A stretch of 64,000 bases of DNA from Chitinophagaceae bacterium (GTDB lineage: Bacteria; Bacteroidota; Bacteroidia; Chitinophagales; Chitinophagaceae). The DNA is taken from positions 479,769 through 543,768 of the forward strand of contig JADKAZ010000002.1 of the NCBI GenBank assembly GCA_016719015.1. Direction: 5' to 3'. Below the pieces are notes generated by a model. The model did no database searches. It was not told the origin of the DNA and was given only the letters and a program-made list of their open reading frames with translations. A program made the position numbers and the translations under genes. Of this stretch, positions 26,716 through 35,839 are shown piece after piece. Numbering within the stretch: the first letter of the stretch is position 1; each line of letters begins with the position of its first letter.

Positions 26716-27458
26716 TAAAAAAGATTATCCTTACTATCTGCCTGGGTATTGCCTTGCAAACCATCGATGCCCAGCAACGTTTTTTTGCTACACTTAAAGT
26801 AGAGTTTGAAAAAACGACCAGTGTCCGCCAATTGATGAAAGACCTGCAGGAAGGCAACAATTGGTATGAGCAGAACAAAGACCGTTACCCTGTTTCAATG
26901 GTAAGCTATTACGACTTTACCGGCGATACCAGTAAATCACTTTATCAACCGGGCAAAGATGTTCCGGTTGACCCCCGGGTATGGTACCGGCCAGTCGGTG
27001 ACAAAAATGTTGTCTACACAGACTATCGAAACAGAATTTCTATTTCCCAAAAACCAGTTTTCGAAGAAGTTTTCCTGGTTGAAGACAGTTTATTGAAAAT
27101 TAAATGGAAATTAACGAGTGATGTAAGAACCATTGCAGGATACGATTGCCGCAAAGCAGTTGGTATCTTAAATGACACCATCGCCATATTTGCTTTTTAT
27201 AGTGATGAGCTGCTGATAAATGGCGGCCCTGAAGGAATACAAGGATTGCCCGGAATGATATTGGGCATGGGAATTCCCCGCTTGCACTCCACCTGGTTTG
27301 CTACCAAAGTAGAAGTGTTTGAAGTAAAGATGAATAAGGTAGTCCCTTCTACCAAAGGGAAAAAATCTACCCGCAATTCTATGTTGCAGGCATTGGATAA
27401 AATTGCAAAAGATTGGGGAGCTTACGGAAGTAAATTACTGATCAATTTTATTATTTAA
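26712..27458 (+). CDS. GLPGLI family exported protein
   Basis: A 248-residue exported protein with a signal peptide ending at 'QTIDAQ' (about residue 21). The diagnostic segment is 'GGPEGIQGLPGMILGMGIPR' (about residues 174-193), preceded by 'TSDVRTIAGYDCRKAVG'. GLPGLI proteins occur next to plug-and-barrel outer membrane proteins and are thought to act with them in the periplasm; the mechanism is unknown. It overlaps its partner by ATGA. Its stop codon directly abuts the stop codon of the convergent GH13 gene with no base between them. Confidence 0.93.
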   Translation: MIKKIILTICLGIALQTIDAQQRFFATLKVEFEKTTSVRQLMKDLQEGNNWYEQNKDRYPVSMVSYYDFTGDTSKSLYQPGKDVPVDPRVWYRPVGDKNVVYTDYRNRISISQKPVFEEVFLVEDSLLKIKWKLTSDVRTIAGYDCRKAVGILNDTIAIFAFYSDELLINGGPEGIQGLPGMILGMGIPRLHSTWFATKVEVFEVKMNKVVPSTKGKKSTRNSMLQALDKIAKDWGAYGSKLLINFII

Positions 27459-29336
27459 TTATTTCAGCAATTCAAATACAAAACTCTCTTTTGATTCAAT
27501 CTCCAATCCAATAAGTGATTTAATTTTTCCTGTCACTACATTTCTTACCTGGTTGAAGCCTTTGGTTCTTTCGCTGTATAGTGACCAATCCGGTTTTACA
27601 TCTTTATCTCCGGTATTGGTAACCACCATTACAGTTTGCTTTGCATCGTAACGGAAATAAATATAAAGACCATCTTTGGGAATGAACTGCATTGTTTTGC
27701 CTGCAGTAATGGCGGAAGAATTCTTTCTGAAATTGGCCAGACTGCTTACATATTCAAAGGCTTCTTGTTGTTTATCACTTCTGCCCTCTTTGGTAAAACG
27801 GTTCTCCTTTTCCTTATCATCAACCCAGCCACCTGGAAAATCTTCTCTGACAGTAGCATCCGTATTTACTTTTTTATTTTTCATCAGTACTTCCGTACCA
27901 TAATAGATCTGAGGAATTCCCCGTAAGGTAAGTAACCAGTTAAAACCCATTTTCATTTTCTTCCAGTCTTCATCTATAACTGAAAACACCCTGTCCATAT
28001 CATGGTTATCAAGAAAAATGCAGTTGTTCATGGGATCTTTGTACAATACATCCTGTGATAAAGTGGCATATATTTTATTCGCCCCGGTGAGCCAGTCAAA
28101 TTTTTCATTCATACCTCCCAGCATAGCAAAGCAGGTTTGAAAATCAAGCATCCCTTTTGCATTATGCTTAAAGGGAGTGGCCATATTGTTCTGTGTAAAA
28201 TACGCATTGGCAACTGTACTGTTTACCCATGACTCGCCAAAGACCGTTACTTTAGGAAATTCTTTTTCCAGTGCGGCATTTATATTATTCATGAATTGCT
28301 CATCACAATATTTATAGGTATCCACTCTCCATCCGTCAATTCCAAACTCTTCTGTGGACCACACGGCATGTTGAATAAGAAAAGTAGCAACGAAAGGATT
28401 CCGTTGGTTCAGGTCTGGCAGGTGTGGTACAAACCAGCCATCCAACATGGTGTTTTTATCGGCCTGTGAGGCATAAGGATCGTAAAACACTTCTTCCCGG
28501 TGATTAGGGCCTTTATCTCCTTGAGATGTATTGAACCATGATTTCATTGGTGGATCGAGTACAAACCAATGATGGTTGCCAACATGATTGTACACAGCAT
28601 CCTGAATCACTTTCATCCCGTTAGCATGGAGTTTATTGCAAAACTCCTTGTATCCTTCATTACCTCCAAAACGTCTGTCAACATTATAATGATCGGTGAA
28701 CCAATAGCCATGATAGCCGGCAACATTATTACCCCATTCATTCATAAGGGGCATATCGTTTTCAATAACAGGTGTCAGCCATAATGTAGTTACGCCAAGT
28801 TGGTTAAAATAATCAAGGTGGTTGAGTATCCCTTTAAAATCACCGCCATGCCGGGAAAACTTATCTTTTCGGTTACTCGTCTTATCCCTGTAATCATTGA
28901 TAATATCATTGGAAGGATCACCGTTGGAAAAGCGATCGGGCATCATCAGGTAAATAAAATCTTTCGCCGTTACACCCTGTGTTCTTGTTTTTCCATTCTC
29001 TTTATTACGGGGTTTTAATTCAAAAAAGACATCTTCTACACCAATACCCCCACCGGACATAATTATTTTTAATACGCCGGGTTTGGTTGTTGCTGCTATA
29101 TTCAGATCAAGAAAAACATAATTCTTACTTTCTGCTTTACTGATTTTTTCAACTTTCACTCCCGGGTAGGTGATGCTGAATTTGGTGAACATGCCGATAT
29201 TCTCTCCATGCAACATGATTTGGACTTTTGGATTTTTCATTCCCACCCACCAATTGGTGGGATAAACTCCGAGCATGTCTATGCTCCAACTTTTTACTGC
29301 AACAAATAACAACAGTGCAAAAAGATATTTTTTCAT
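27459..29336 (-). CDS. GH13 cyclomaltodextrinase/neopullulanase-like amylase (SusA-like)
   Basis: A 625-residue exported alpha-amylase family enzyme. The signal peptide ends near 'VKSWS' (about residue 18). Residues about 20-120 form the Cyc-maltodextrinase N-domain ('GVYPTNWWVGMKNPKVQIMLHG'). The barrel carries 'DAVYNHVGNHHW', the nucleophile in 'GWRVDTYKYC', the acid in 'VFGESW' and the third acid in 'FLDNHDMDRV'. A beta-rich C-terminal domain follows. It should cleave maltodextrins, cyclodextrins or pullulan in the periplasm, feeding the MFS gene that ends seven bases upstream. This gene pair is a common Bacteroidota maltodextrin module. Confidence 0.93.
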   Translation of the reverse strand: MKKYLFALLLFVAVKSWSIDMLGVYPTNWWVGMKNPKVQIMLHGENIGMFTKFSITYPGVKVEKISKAESKNYVFLDLNIAATTKPGVLKIIMSGGGIGVEDVFFELKPRNKENGKTRTQGVTAKDFIYLMMPDRFSNGDPSNDIINDYRDKTSNRKDKFSRHGGDFKGILNHLDYFNQLGVTTLWLTPVIENDMPLMNEWGNNVAGYHGYWFTDHYNVDRRFGGNEGYKEFCNKLHANGMKVIQDAVYNHVGNHHWFVLDPPMKSWFNTSQGDKGPNHREEVFYDPYASQADKNTMLDGWFVPHLPDLNQRNPFVATFLIQHAVWSTEEFGIDGWRVDTYKYCDEQFMNNINAALEKEFPKVTVFGESWVNSTVANAYFTQNNMATPFKHNAKGMLDFQTCFAMLGGMNEKFDWLTGANKIYATLSQDVLYKDPMNNCIFLDNHDMDRVFSVIDEDWKKMKMGFNWLLTLRGIPQIYYGTEVLMKNKKVNTDATVREDFPGGWVDDKEKENRFTKEGRSDKQQEAFEYVSSLANFRKNSSAITAGKTMQFIPKDGLYIYFRYDAKQTVMVVTNTGDKDVKPDWSLYSERTKGFNQVRNVVTGKIKSLIGLEIESKESFVFELLK

Positions 29337-29343
29337 GTAAATG

Positions 29344-30858
29344 CTATTTATCTTTTATTCTCAATGTTAAAAAGGCGGCAAGTATCATTGAACAACCGCC
29401 AACAACAATCGTCATAATGGCATTGCCATTAAAAATATGACGGGTAAATACACCTAATAGTGTAGCAGCAAGTATTTGAGGAATCACAATGAAGAAGTTA
29501 AAAATCCCCATGTACACACCCATCTTTTGGGCGGGTAAAGCCCTTGTTAACATAGAATATGGCATAGCCAAAATGCTACACCAGGCTAATCCTACACCAG
29601 CCATACTTATAATAAGTAAATTTTCATTTTTAAATATGTAAAATGAAATAAGACCTAATCCTCCGGCAATCAACGCTATCATATGGGTTGCAGGTCTTGA
29701 AAAACGTTTTGCCAATACGGGGAGCAGGAAAGCAAAAAGAGCGGCAAACCCATTATAGAATGCAAAAAGAACCCCTACCCAATTTCCCATTTTATTGTAA
29801 GCTACAGAACTGGCATCCGTAGTTCCTGCGATGTGTTGAGCCAGAGCTGGGGTGGTATATATCCACATTGCAAATAAAGCAAACCAGGAGAAGAACTGAA
29901 CTATTGCCAGTTTTTTCATTGTATCGGGTAGAAAATTCAGGTCGTCCATTACTTCTACAAAGCCATTCGTACTTTTATTTTTATGCATTAAGCCGGCTAC
30001 TAACTGGCAAATACCAAAGGCAGCTATACCGCCGGTAAGTACGTATAATTCTTTTTCAAGTTTATCAGTCGATGATGAATTGTACAGGAAAAGCCCTGCT
30101 GTTAATGCAAGTCCGATGAAGGCCCAGATAGATCCTTTTTTTGTAAAAGAGCTGGCTTCCGTTTTAATATGTACTGTATTATCGCTGTCTCCTATTTCAC
30201 CAAATGATTTCATTTCCTCCGGTGAATACTCTTTGGTAGTAAAAACCGTGTAGGAAATAGCTGCTATATACACAACAGCACCGATGATAAACGATATCTT
30301 AATGGAGTCGGGTAAAATACCTTCGGGTGCTTCATTTGCTACACCAAATTCTGTAAGCAGATAAGGCAACAGAGATGAAATAACTGCACCTGTACCAATG
30401 AAAAAACTTTGCATAGCAAAGCCTGTTGTTCTTTGGGAATCAGGCAACATGTCTCCAACGAATGCTCTGAATGGTTCCATGGATACATTGATGGATGCAT
30501 CCAATAACCATAACATTATTGCAGCCATCCATATTTCTGAAACATTGGGAAAAATGAATAAAGCAAGCGATGCAAAAATAGCACCTACCATAAAAAATGG
30601 TCTTCTTCTCCCCCATCGTTTATGCCATGTTTTATCACTCCAATGCCCGATAATCGGTTGTACGATAAGACCTGTAAGCGGGGCCGCAATCCACAGAATA
30701 GGAATATCATCAATGGAGGCTCCAAGGGTTTGAAATATCCTGCTGACATTGGCGTTCTGGAGTCCAAAGGCAAACTGGATTCCGAAGAATCCAACACTCA
30801 TATTAATTATTTGCGCAAGCGATAACCTGGGTTTAATTCCTGCAAGAATTGATGACAT
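29344..30858 (-). CDS. MFS sugar permease, SLC45/maltose-type
   Basis: 504 residues from ATG 30858 (a TTG lies two codons earlier). About 12 membrane helices. The pattern 'GLQNANVSRIFQTLGA', 'PLTGLIVQPIIGHWSDKTWHKRWGRRRPF' and 'EPFRAFVGDMLPDSQRTTGFAMQSFFIG' is that of the SLC45-like family used by Bacteroidota for maltose or maltodextrin uptake. A cytoplasmic loop of about 60 residues follows helix 6 and an extra pair of helices is visible around residues 255-290. It is the first gene of the pair with the GH13 amylase and follows glgC by 103 bp, so glgA-glgC-MFS-GH13 may be one transcript. Confidence 0.88.
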   Translation of the reverse strand: MSSILAGIKPRLSLAQIINMSVGFFGIQFAFGLQNANVSRIFQTLGASIDDIPILWIAAPLTGLIVQPIIGHWSDKTWHKRWGRRRPFFMVGAIFASLALFIFPNVSEIWMAAIMLWLLDASINVSMEPFRAFVGDMLPDSQRTTGFAMQSFFIGTGAVISSLLPYLLTEFGVANEAPEGILPDSIKISFIIGAVVYIAAISYTVFTTKEYSPEEMKSFGEIGDSDNTVHIKTEASSFTKKGSIWAFIGLALTAGLFLYNSSSTDKLEKELYVLTGGIAAFGICQLVAGLMHKNKSTNGFVEVMDDLNFLPDTMKKLAIVQFFSWFALFAMWIYTTPALAQHIAGTTDASSVAYNKMGNWVGVLFAFYNGFAALFAFLLPVLAKRFSRPATHMIALIAGGLGLISFYIFKNENLLIISMAGVGLAWCSILAMPYSMLTRALPAQKMGVYMGIFNFFIVIPQILAATLLGVFTRHIFNGNAIMTIVVGGCSMILAAFLTLRIKDK

Positions 30859-30961
30859 AAGCAATCGTTATTTAAAATCAGAGCAGGATTGAAGATAGGA
30901 ATATTATGTATAAAGTACACAATTTGTAAAGAAAACCTACTTCCCAACTTTAGATAAAAAC

Positions 30962-32254
30962 TTAGATTACAAAACCATTTGGGATAACAGCACCTTTTTT
31001 AACTACGACTATACCATCCTTAACGGTATACAAAGGATGATCGGTGTTTTCAAGATGGGAGCCCCCATTAATCCGTACATCATTACCAATGCGAACATTC
31101 TTATCCAGTATTGCATTTTTTATATAACACCTATCCCCTACACCTAATAATGGAATTCCTTTTTCTGCCGCTGTGGCAATATCGACTATGGTCTCATAAT
31201 AATCACTTCCCATGATATAAGTGCTGACAATGGTACTGCCATGTCCCACCCTGGACCGGATACCAATTATTGAATGTTCTATTCTTGATGCATTTAGAAT
31301 AGAGCCTTCTGCTATCAATGTTTTTTCCAGGGTAGTCCCACTGATCTTTGCCGGTGGTAACATCCGGGAACGGGTGTAGATGGTCCGTTCGTTATCAAAC
31401 ATATTAAAGTCAGGAATATCTTTTGTGAGGTCAAGATTGGCTTCAAAAAATGAATAGATATTCCCGATGTCTGTCCAGTAGCCGGTGTATTGGTAACTGG
31501 CTACTTTATATTTTGAAATAGATTGCGGAATAATTTCTTTTCCAAAATCTGTAGCATCTTTAAATTCCTTTTGCAGCAGTTCAAATAACAGGTTCCTGTT
31601 AAAAATATAAATGCCCATTGAGGCAAGGTATATTCTGCCGGCTGCTTTCATTTCTTCCCCGGTATTACTTACCCAGTCATTCAGTATTTCTTTCTTGGGT
31701 TTTTCAATAAAAGAAGTAATCAAACCCTCATCACTTTTAAGAATTCCAAATTCAGGGGCATCTCTTTCGGTAACAGGAATGGTAGCCACTGATATATCTG
31801 CTCCCAGTGCTTTATGGTTATCCAGCATTTCTGCAAAGTCCATCTGGTACAGCTGATCGCCAGAAAGGATAAGGATATAGTCACTGTCAAATGGTTCTAT
31901 ATGCCGTAATCCCTGCCTCACCGCATCCGCAGTTCCCTGGTACCAGGCGGGATTGTCAGGTGTTTGTTCAGCCGCCAGTATATCTACAAATGCTTTGCTG
32001 AATGCACTGAAGTGATAGGTGTTTTTTATGTGCCGGTTGAGCGATGCAGAGTTGAACTGTGTAAGCACAAACATTCTTCCTATTCCATTATTCAAACAAT
32101 TTGAAATAGGAATATCCACCAAACGGTATTTTCCGGCAATTGGAACAGCCGGTTTACTTCTGCTTGCTGTAAGAGGATACAATCTAGAACCTGCACCACC
32201 ACCAAGTATCACCGATAATATTTCCCGGGAATGAGTAATCGTCCTGATAGCCAT
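30962..32254 (-). CDS. glgC: Glucose-1-phosphate adenylyltransferase
   Basis: A 430-residue ADP-glucose pyrophosphorylase, which supplies ADP-glucose for glycogen. I take ATG 32254; the frame extends two codons further to a TTG. The nucleotide-binding loop is 'VILGGGAGSRLYPLT', followed by 'SKPAVPIAGKYRLVDIPISN' and 'GTADAVRQGLRHIE'; a left-handed beta-helix C-domain includes 'SIIGIRSRVGHGSTI' and 'IKNAILDKNVRIGNDVRI'. It starts 11 bases after the glgA stop, so the two are surely one operon. Confidence 0.96.
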   Translation of the reverse strand: MAIRTITHSREILSVILGGGAGSRLYPLTASRSKPAVPIAGKYRLVDIPISNCLNNGIGRMFVLTQFNSASLNRHIKNTYHFSAFSKAFVDILAAEQTPDNPAWYQGTADAVRQGLRHIEPFDSDYILILSGDQLYQMDFAEMLDNHKALGADISVATIPVTERDAPEFGILKSDEGLITSFIEKPKKEILNDWVSNTGEEMKAAGRIYLASMGIYIFNRNLLFELLQKEFKDATDFGKEIIPQSISKYKVASYQYTGYWTDIGNIYSFFEANLDLTKDIPDFNMFDNERTIYTRSRMLPPAKISGTTLEKTLIAEGSILNASRIEHSIIGIRSRVGHGSTIVSTYIMGSDYYETIVDIATAAEKGIPLLGVGDRCYIKNAILDKNVRIGNDVRINGGSHLENTDHPLYTVKDGIVVVKKGAVIPNGFVI

Positions 32255-32265
32255 AACCAACTCTT

Positions 32266-33687
32266 TTATTTTAAAGATTTATAAAGATCAATATATTGTT
32301 GTGCTGAAGAATCCCATGAATGATCGATCTCCATCATGTGACCCCGCATCCAGCTGTAAAGGTCAGGTTTATTATTATAAAGGTCAATAGCCCTGCCTAC
32401 CGAATAGGTAATATCCCAAACCGTAGGTTGATCGAACCGGATGCCAAAGCCCTGCCAGTCACCCATATCAGTTACTGTATCCCGCAATCCTCCGATATTT
32501 CTTACCATTGGGACCGTTCCGTAACGAAGTGCATACATCTGGTTCAATCCGCAAGGTTCTACCCGGCTGGGCATTAATAAAAAATCTGACCCGGCGTATA
32601 TCTGGTGGCTCAACGGCTCACTGTATCCGATGTAAGAATTAAAATATCCTCCGAACTGGTGTTTCATCTGGTCTAATTTATCTTCCAATGCAGGATCACC
32701 AGAACCTAACACCAGGAAATTTGCATTGCCATGATGCTGGTAAATGGATTGGCTGATAGCATCGGGTAATAAATCAGCAGCTTTCTCTCCCACTAATCTG
32801 CCGACAAAAGATATTAACGGTTTATCAGGGTCTAACCCAAACTGGCCCGCCAGTTCTCTTTTATTCTTTTGCTTGCCTTTTTCCACCAACTCTTTATCAT
32901 AATTCTTAACAATCATTGTATCGGTGAGTGGATCCCAAACCTCCGTATCTATTCCATTTAAGATGCCAAGGCTTTTTCCCTGCTCATAATCAAACAATTT
33001 TTCAAGTCCATTAGCAGATTCTTTGAGTTCGCCGAGGTAACTATTACTTACGGTAGTTACTTTCCATGCACACTTAACAGCCGATGCCATTGGGTTAATG
33101 GTATTATCCCAATCCAGCATTCCCCATTTCCAACTATCGAATGCCGGTAGGTAATAATATTTCTCCCAGCCTATCCATCCCTGGTACTGGCCATTGTGAA
33201 CCGTAAAAACGGTGGGTATGTCTGCCAGCCTCTCCCTGAATTCGAAGCAATGCTTGAACATAAAGGGGATAAGGCCTGTGTGGTGGTCATGACAGTGCAC
33301 TACATCCGGTTTATGTTGCCATTTGTTCAGCCAGTCACAAAATGCAACCTGGAAGGCAAGAAATCTTTCGGTATCGTCATCATATCCATAAATTTTTTCT
33401 CTATCCAGCAGTCCATTAATATCAATCAGATAAAGGTCGAAACCCAGCTTATTGGTTTTTTCTTTGATAACACTGTAATGAAAAAAATGTGGACCGATTT
33501 GATGATTGCCTTCATGGACCAGTTCCCAATCGTTGTTATAAAGAAATTTGGTACGGTACATCGGCATTACCACTTTGGCGATATGACCCAGTTCACCCTG
33601 GTATTTTGGCAACGCACCCACTACATCGCCCAGTCCCCCTGCTTTAGCCACCGGGTAACACTCAGCTGCTATATGTACAATTTCCAT
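32266..33687 (-). CDS. glgA: Glycogen synthase (ADP-glucose type)
   Basis: A 473-residue GT5 glycogen synthase. It elongates alpha-1,4-glucan from ADP-glucose. The N-domain has 'ECYPVAKAGGLGDVVGALPK' (about residues 9-28); the usual KTGGL appears as KAGGL. Further signatures are 'DVVHCHDHHTGLIPF', 'FTVHNGQYQGW' and in the C-domain 'PSRVEPCGLNQMYALRYGT' with 'RNIGGLRDTV'. It is the first gene of the minus-strand run with glgC. It is divergent from the sugar permease at 33903, with a 16-bp palindrome in the 215-bp spacer. Confidence 0.95.
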   Translation of the reverse strand: MEIVHIAAECYPVAKAGGLGDVVGALPKYQGELGHIAKVVMPMYRTKFLYNNDWELVHEGNHQIGPHFFHYSVIKEKTNKLGFDLYLIDINGLLDREKIYGYDDDTERFLAFQVAFCDWLNKWQHKPDVVHCHDHHTGLIPFMFKHCFEFRERLADIPTVFTVHNGQYQGWIGWEKYYYLPAFDSWKWGMLDWDNTINPMASAVKCAWKVTTVSNSYLGELKESANGLEKLFDYEQGKSLGILNGIDTEVWDPLTDTMIVKNYDKELVEKGKQKNKRELAGQFGLDPDKPLISFVGRLVGEKAADLLPDAISQSIYQHHGNANFLVLGSGDPALEDKLDQMKHQFGGYFNSYIGYSEPLSHQIYAGSDFLLMPSRVEPCGLNQMYALRYGTVPMVRNIGGLRDTVTDMGDWQGFGIRFDQPTVWDITYSVGRAIDLYNNKPDLYSWMRGHMMEIDHSWDSSAQQYIDLYKSLK

Positions 33688-33823
33688 TGAAATTTATTAA
33701 TAAAGAGGAATAAGTTTGAAATTAAGGTGTTTTTGCTGACAATTGAAATATGGTGCTTAAAATTTATTTGTAAAGATGAGTAGTTAAAACTCTTGTATGG
33801 GGCAGTTTTTTTGTAATAGCTGT

Positions 33824-33839
33824 TAACAATAGATTGTTA
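33824..33839. promoter_or_regulatory. Palindrome between glgA and the sugar permease, candidate operator
   Basis: TAACAAT-AG-ATTGTTA, a perfect 7-bp inverted repeat with two central bases, 63 bp before the permease ATG and 136 bp before the glgA ATG. Size and position suit a dimeric repressor or activator such as a LacI-type protein, but no regulator gene is nearby. Confidence 0.4.
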
Positions 33840-33902
33840 CATTATGCCATCATTGAAAAATGTTTTACTTTCATCACTTCATCAAATCAACTCCCCTTTG
33901 TT

Positions 33903-35771
33903 ATGAGTCAAACTAAACAGCCAACTAACTATGGAGCTTTAAGCACACTGGTAACCGTTTTCTTCTTTTGGGGATTTATTGCAGCTGGCAACAGTGTGTT
34001 TATCCCTTTTTGTAAGCATTATTTTCATCTTGACCAGTTTCAGAGTCAGTTGATAGACTTTGCTTTTTACACGGCTTATTATATTGGTGCTCTTGCTCTA
34101 TTCGCTTATGGTGCTTTTGGGGGTAAAGACCTGGTGGGAAAATGGGGTTATAAAAAAAGTATTGTTTATGGGCTTTTGTTTTCAGCTTTAGGTGCTGCTG
34201 CAATGATCATCGCCGTAAATGCGAATACATTCACCGGTATGCTGGTTGGTTTATTTATAGTAGCATTGGGGTTTTCACTACAGCAAACAGCAGCTCAGCC
34301 ATTTTCTATTTCACTGGGAGATCCTTCTACCGGAACCAGCCGGGTAAATCTTGGGGGTGGAATTAATTCTTTTGGAACAACTATCGGCCCCATAGTTGTA
34401 GCCATTGCTTTATTTGGCAGTACTGCAGCTATTACCGATGAGAAGATAGCAGCATTGAGTCTGAGTAAAGTAATTATTTTATATTCCTGTGTAGGAGCAT
34501 TATTTATTGGTGCAGCAGCTTTGTTTTATTTTTCTAAAAAAGTACCGGCAGGTATTTTGAATGAAAAGGTAGAAAGTGGAAGGAAGGCACTCTATACCAT
34601 GCTTATCGTTTCAGGATTCTTAATCGCTATTTTCGTACCCGTTTTCAGCAGTTATAAAAGTAAGGACGCCTTACAGATCGTATCATTGGAAAATGTGATA
34701 AAAGCACAAAATAAAAAAGCTGACTCACTCTTATCGAATGCTCTCATTTTAGGTGAAAATAAAATCATAAAATCAACGGCAATATTTGATTCTTTAACTA
34801 AAGTTTATACTTCAAATTCTGTAGCACTCAATGCAATAGGCGCAGCAAAAACTATTAACCAGGAGAACGAAAACAATAATGCAACAATTAAGAGTTTAAA
34901 AGAACCGTTAGAAAAATACAGATTGAAATTATTATTAGGCGCTTTAGCCGTTGTGGTGCTTGGGTTACTCTTTTCAAATCAATTAGCAAAGAAAAAACCG
35001 GAAGGATGGGGTGCTATGCAGTATCCGCAATTGGTATTGGGTATGCTGGCAATATTTGTTTACGTTGGCGTAGAAGTTGCTATTGGCAGTAATCTGAGTG
35101 AATTATTAAAACAGCCAGACTTTGGAGGGTTCCAATCTTCTGAAGCCGCACCATACATCTCTATGTACTGGGGTAGCCTGATGATTGGGCGATGGGCAGG
35201 TGCTGTAACAGCTTTTAAACTATCCCAAAAAACTAAAATAATATTGCAGATTATTGTACCGCTAATTGCATTTGGGATAATCGTCGGCGTTAATACTGTT
35301 GCAAAATATGACATGAAGCCTTTATATTATTATGTCGTTTGTGTTTTAGCCCAGATTATTGCCTTTTATTTCTCTAAAGATAAACCTGCCAGAACCTTAT
35401 TGATTTTTGGAATCCTTGGGGTTGTTGCCATGGTTATCGGTACTCAGACAACCGGGATGGTAGCCGTTTATGCGCTTTTAAGCGGAGGTTTGTTTTGCTC
35501 AATTATGTGGCCATCTATTTTTTCCCTGTCCATTGCAGGTCTTGGAAAATATACTACCGAAGGATCTGCATTTTTGATCATGATGATCTTAGGTGGCGGA
35601 ATCATTCCGCCTATACAAGGTAAACTGGCAGATATTATTGGTATTCATCAGTCTTACTGGATACCAGCAGTATGTTTTGCTTACCTCGCATTGTTTGCCT
35701 TTATTGTAAAAGGTATTCTTAAAAAGCAGGGAATCGATTACGACGCAGAAGTGAGCAGCGGTGGTCATTAA
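33903..35771 (+). CDS. FucP/GGP-type MFS sugar permease with large loop insertion
   Basis: 622 residues from ATG 33903; the frame runs 23 codons further up without membrane or signal character. Helix 1 and 2 patterns ('FFFWGFIAAGNSVFIPF', 'DFAFYTAYYIGALALFAYGAFGG') and 'LGFSLQQTAAQPFSISLG' are typical of glucose/galactose/fucose permeases. FucP relatives have about 430 residues; here about 130 more lie between the two six-helix halves: an extra membrane helix (about residues 231-248), an about 90-residue Asn/Lys/Ser-rich stretch, and another helix (about 338-358). By topology the stretch should face the periplasm. The ROK kinase follows after 68 bp, so imported hexose can be phosphorylated. 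Confidence 0.88.
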   Translation: MSQTKQPTNYGALSTLVTVFFFWGFIAAGNSVFIPFCKHYFHLDQFQSQLIDFAFYTAYYIGALALFAYGAFGGKDLVGKWGYKKSIVYGLLFSALGAAAMIIAVNANTFTGMLVGLFIVALGFSLQQTAAQPFSISLGDPSTGTSRVNLGGGINSFGTTIGPIVVAIALFGSTAAITDEKIAALSLSKVIILYSCVGALFIGAAALFYFSKKVPAGILNEKVESGRKALYTMLIVSGFLIAIFVPVFSSYKSKDALQIVSLENVIKAQNKKADSLLSNALILGENKIIKSTAIFDSLTKVYTSNSVALNAIGAAKTINQENENNNATIKSLKEPLEKYRLKLLLGALAVVVLGLLFSNQLAKKKPEGWGAMQYPQLVLGMLAIFVYVGVEVAIGSNLSELLKQPDFGGFQSSEAAPYISMYWGSLMIGRWAGAVTAFKLSQKTKIILQIIVPLIAFGIIVGVNTVAKYDMKPLYYYVVCVLAQIIAFYFSKDKPARTLLIFGILGVVAMVIGTQTTGMVAVYALLSGGLFCSIMWPSIFSLSIAGLGKYTTEGSAFLIMMILGGGIIPPIQGKLADIIGIHQSYWIPAVCFAYLALFAFIVKGILKKQGIDYDAEVSSGGH

Positions 35772-35794
35772 TCAAATTCGTTCATATAATTATT

Positions 35795-35827
35795 GCCCCG
35801 CTGCTGCAAAGTATCGGGGCTTATTTT
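35795..35827 (+). terminator. Hairpin after the sugar permease
   Basis: GCCCCG (35795-35800) pairs with CGGGGC (35815-35820), followed by TTATTTT. It lies 20 bp before the kinase gene and may terminate or attenuate between the two genes. Confidence 0.55.
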
Positions 35828-35839
35828 AAAATTCAGGCT

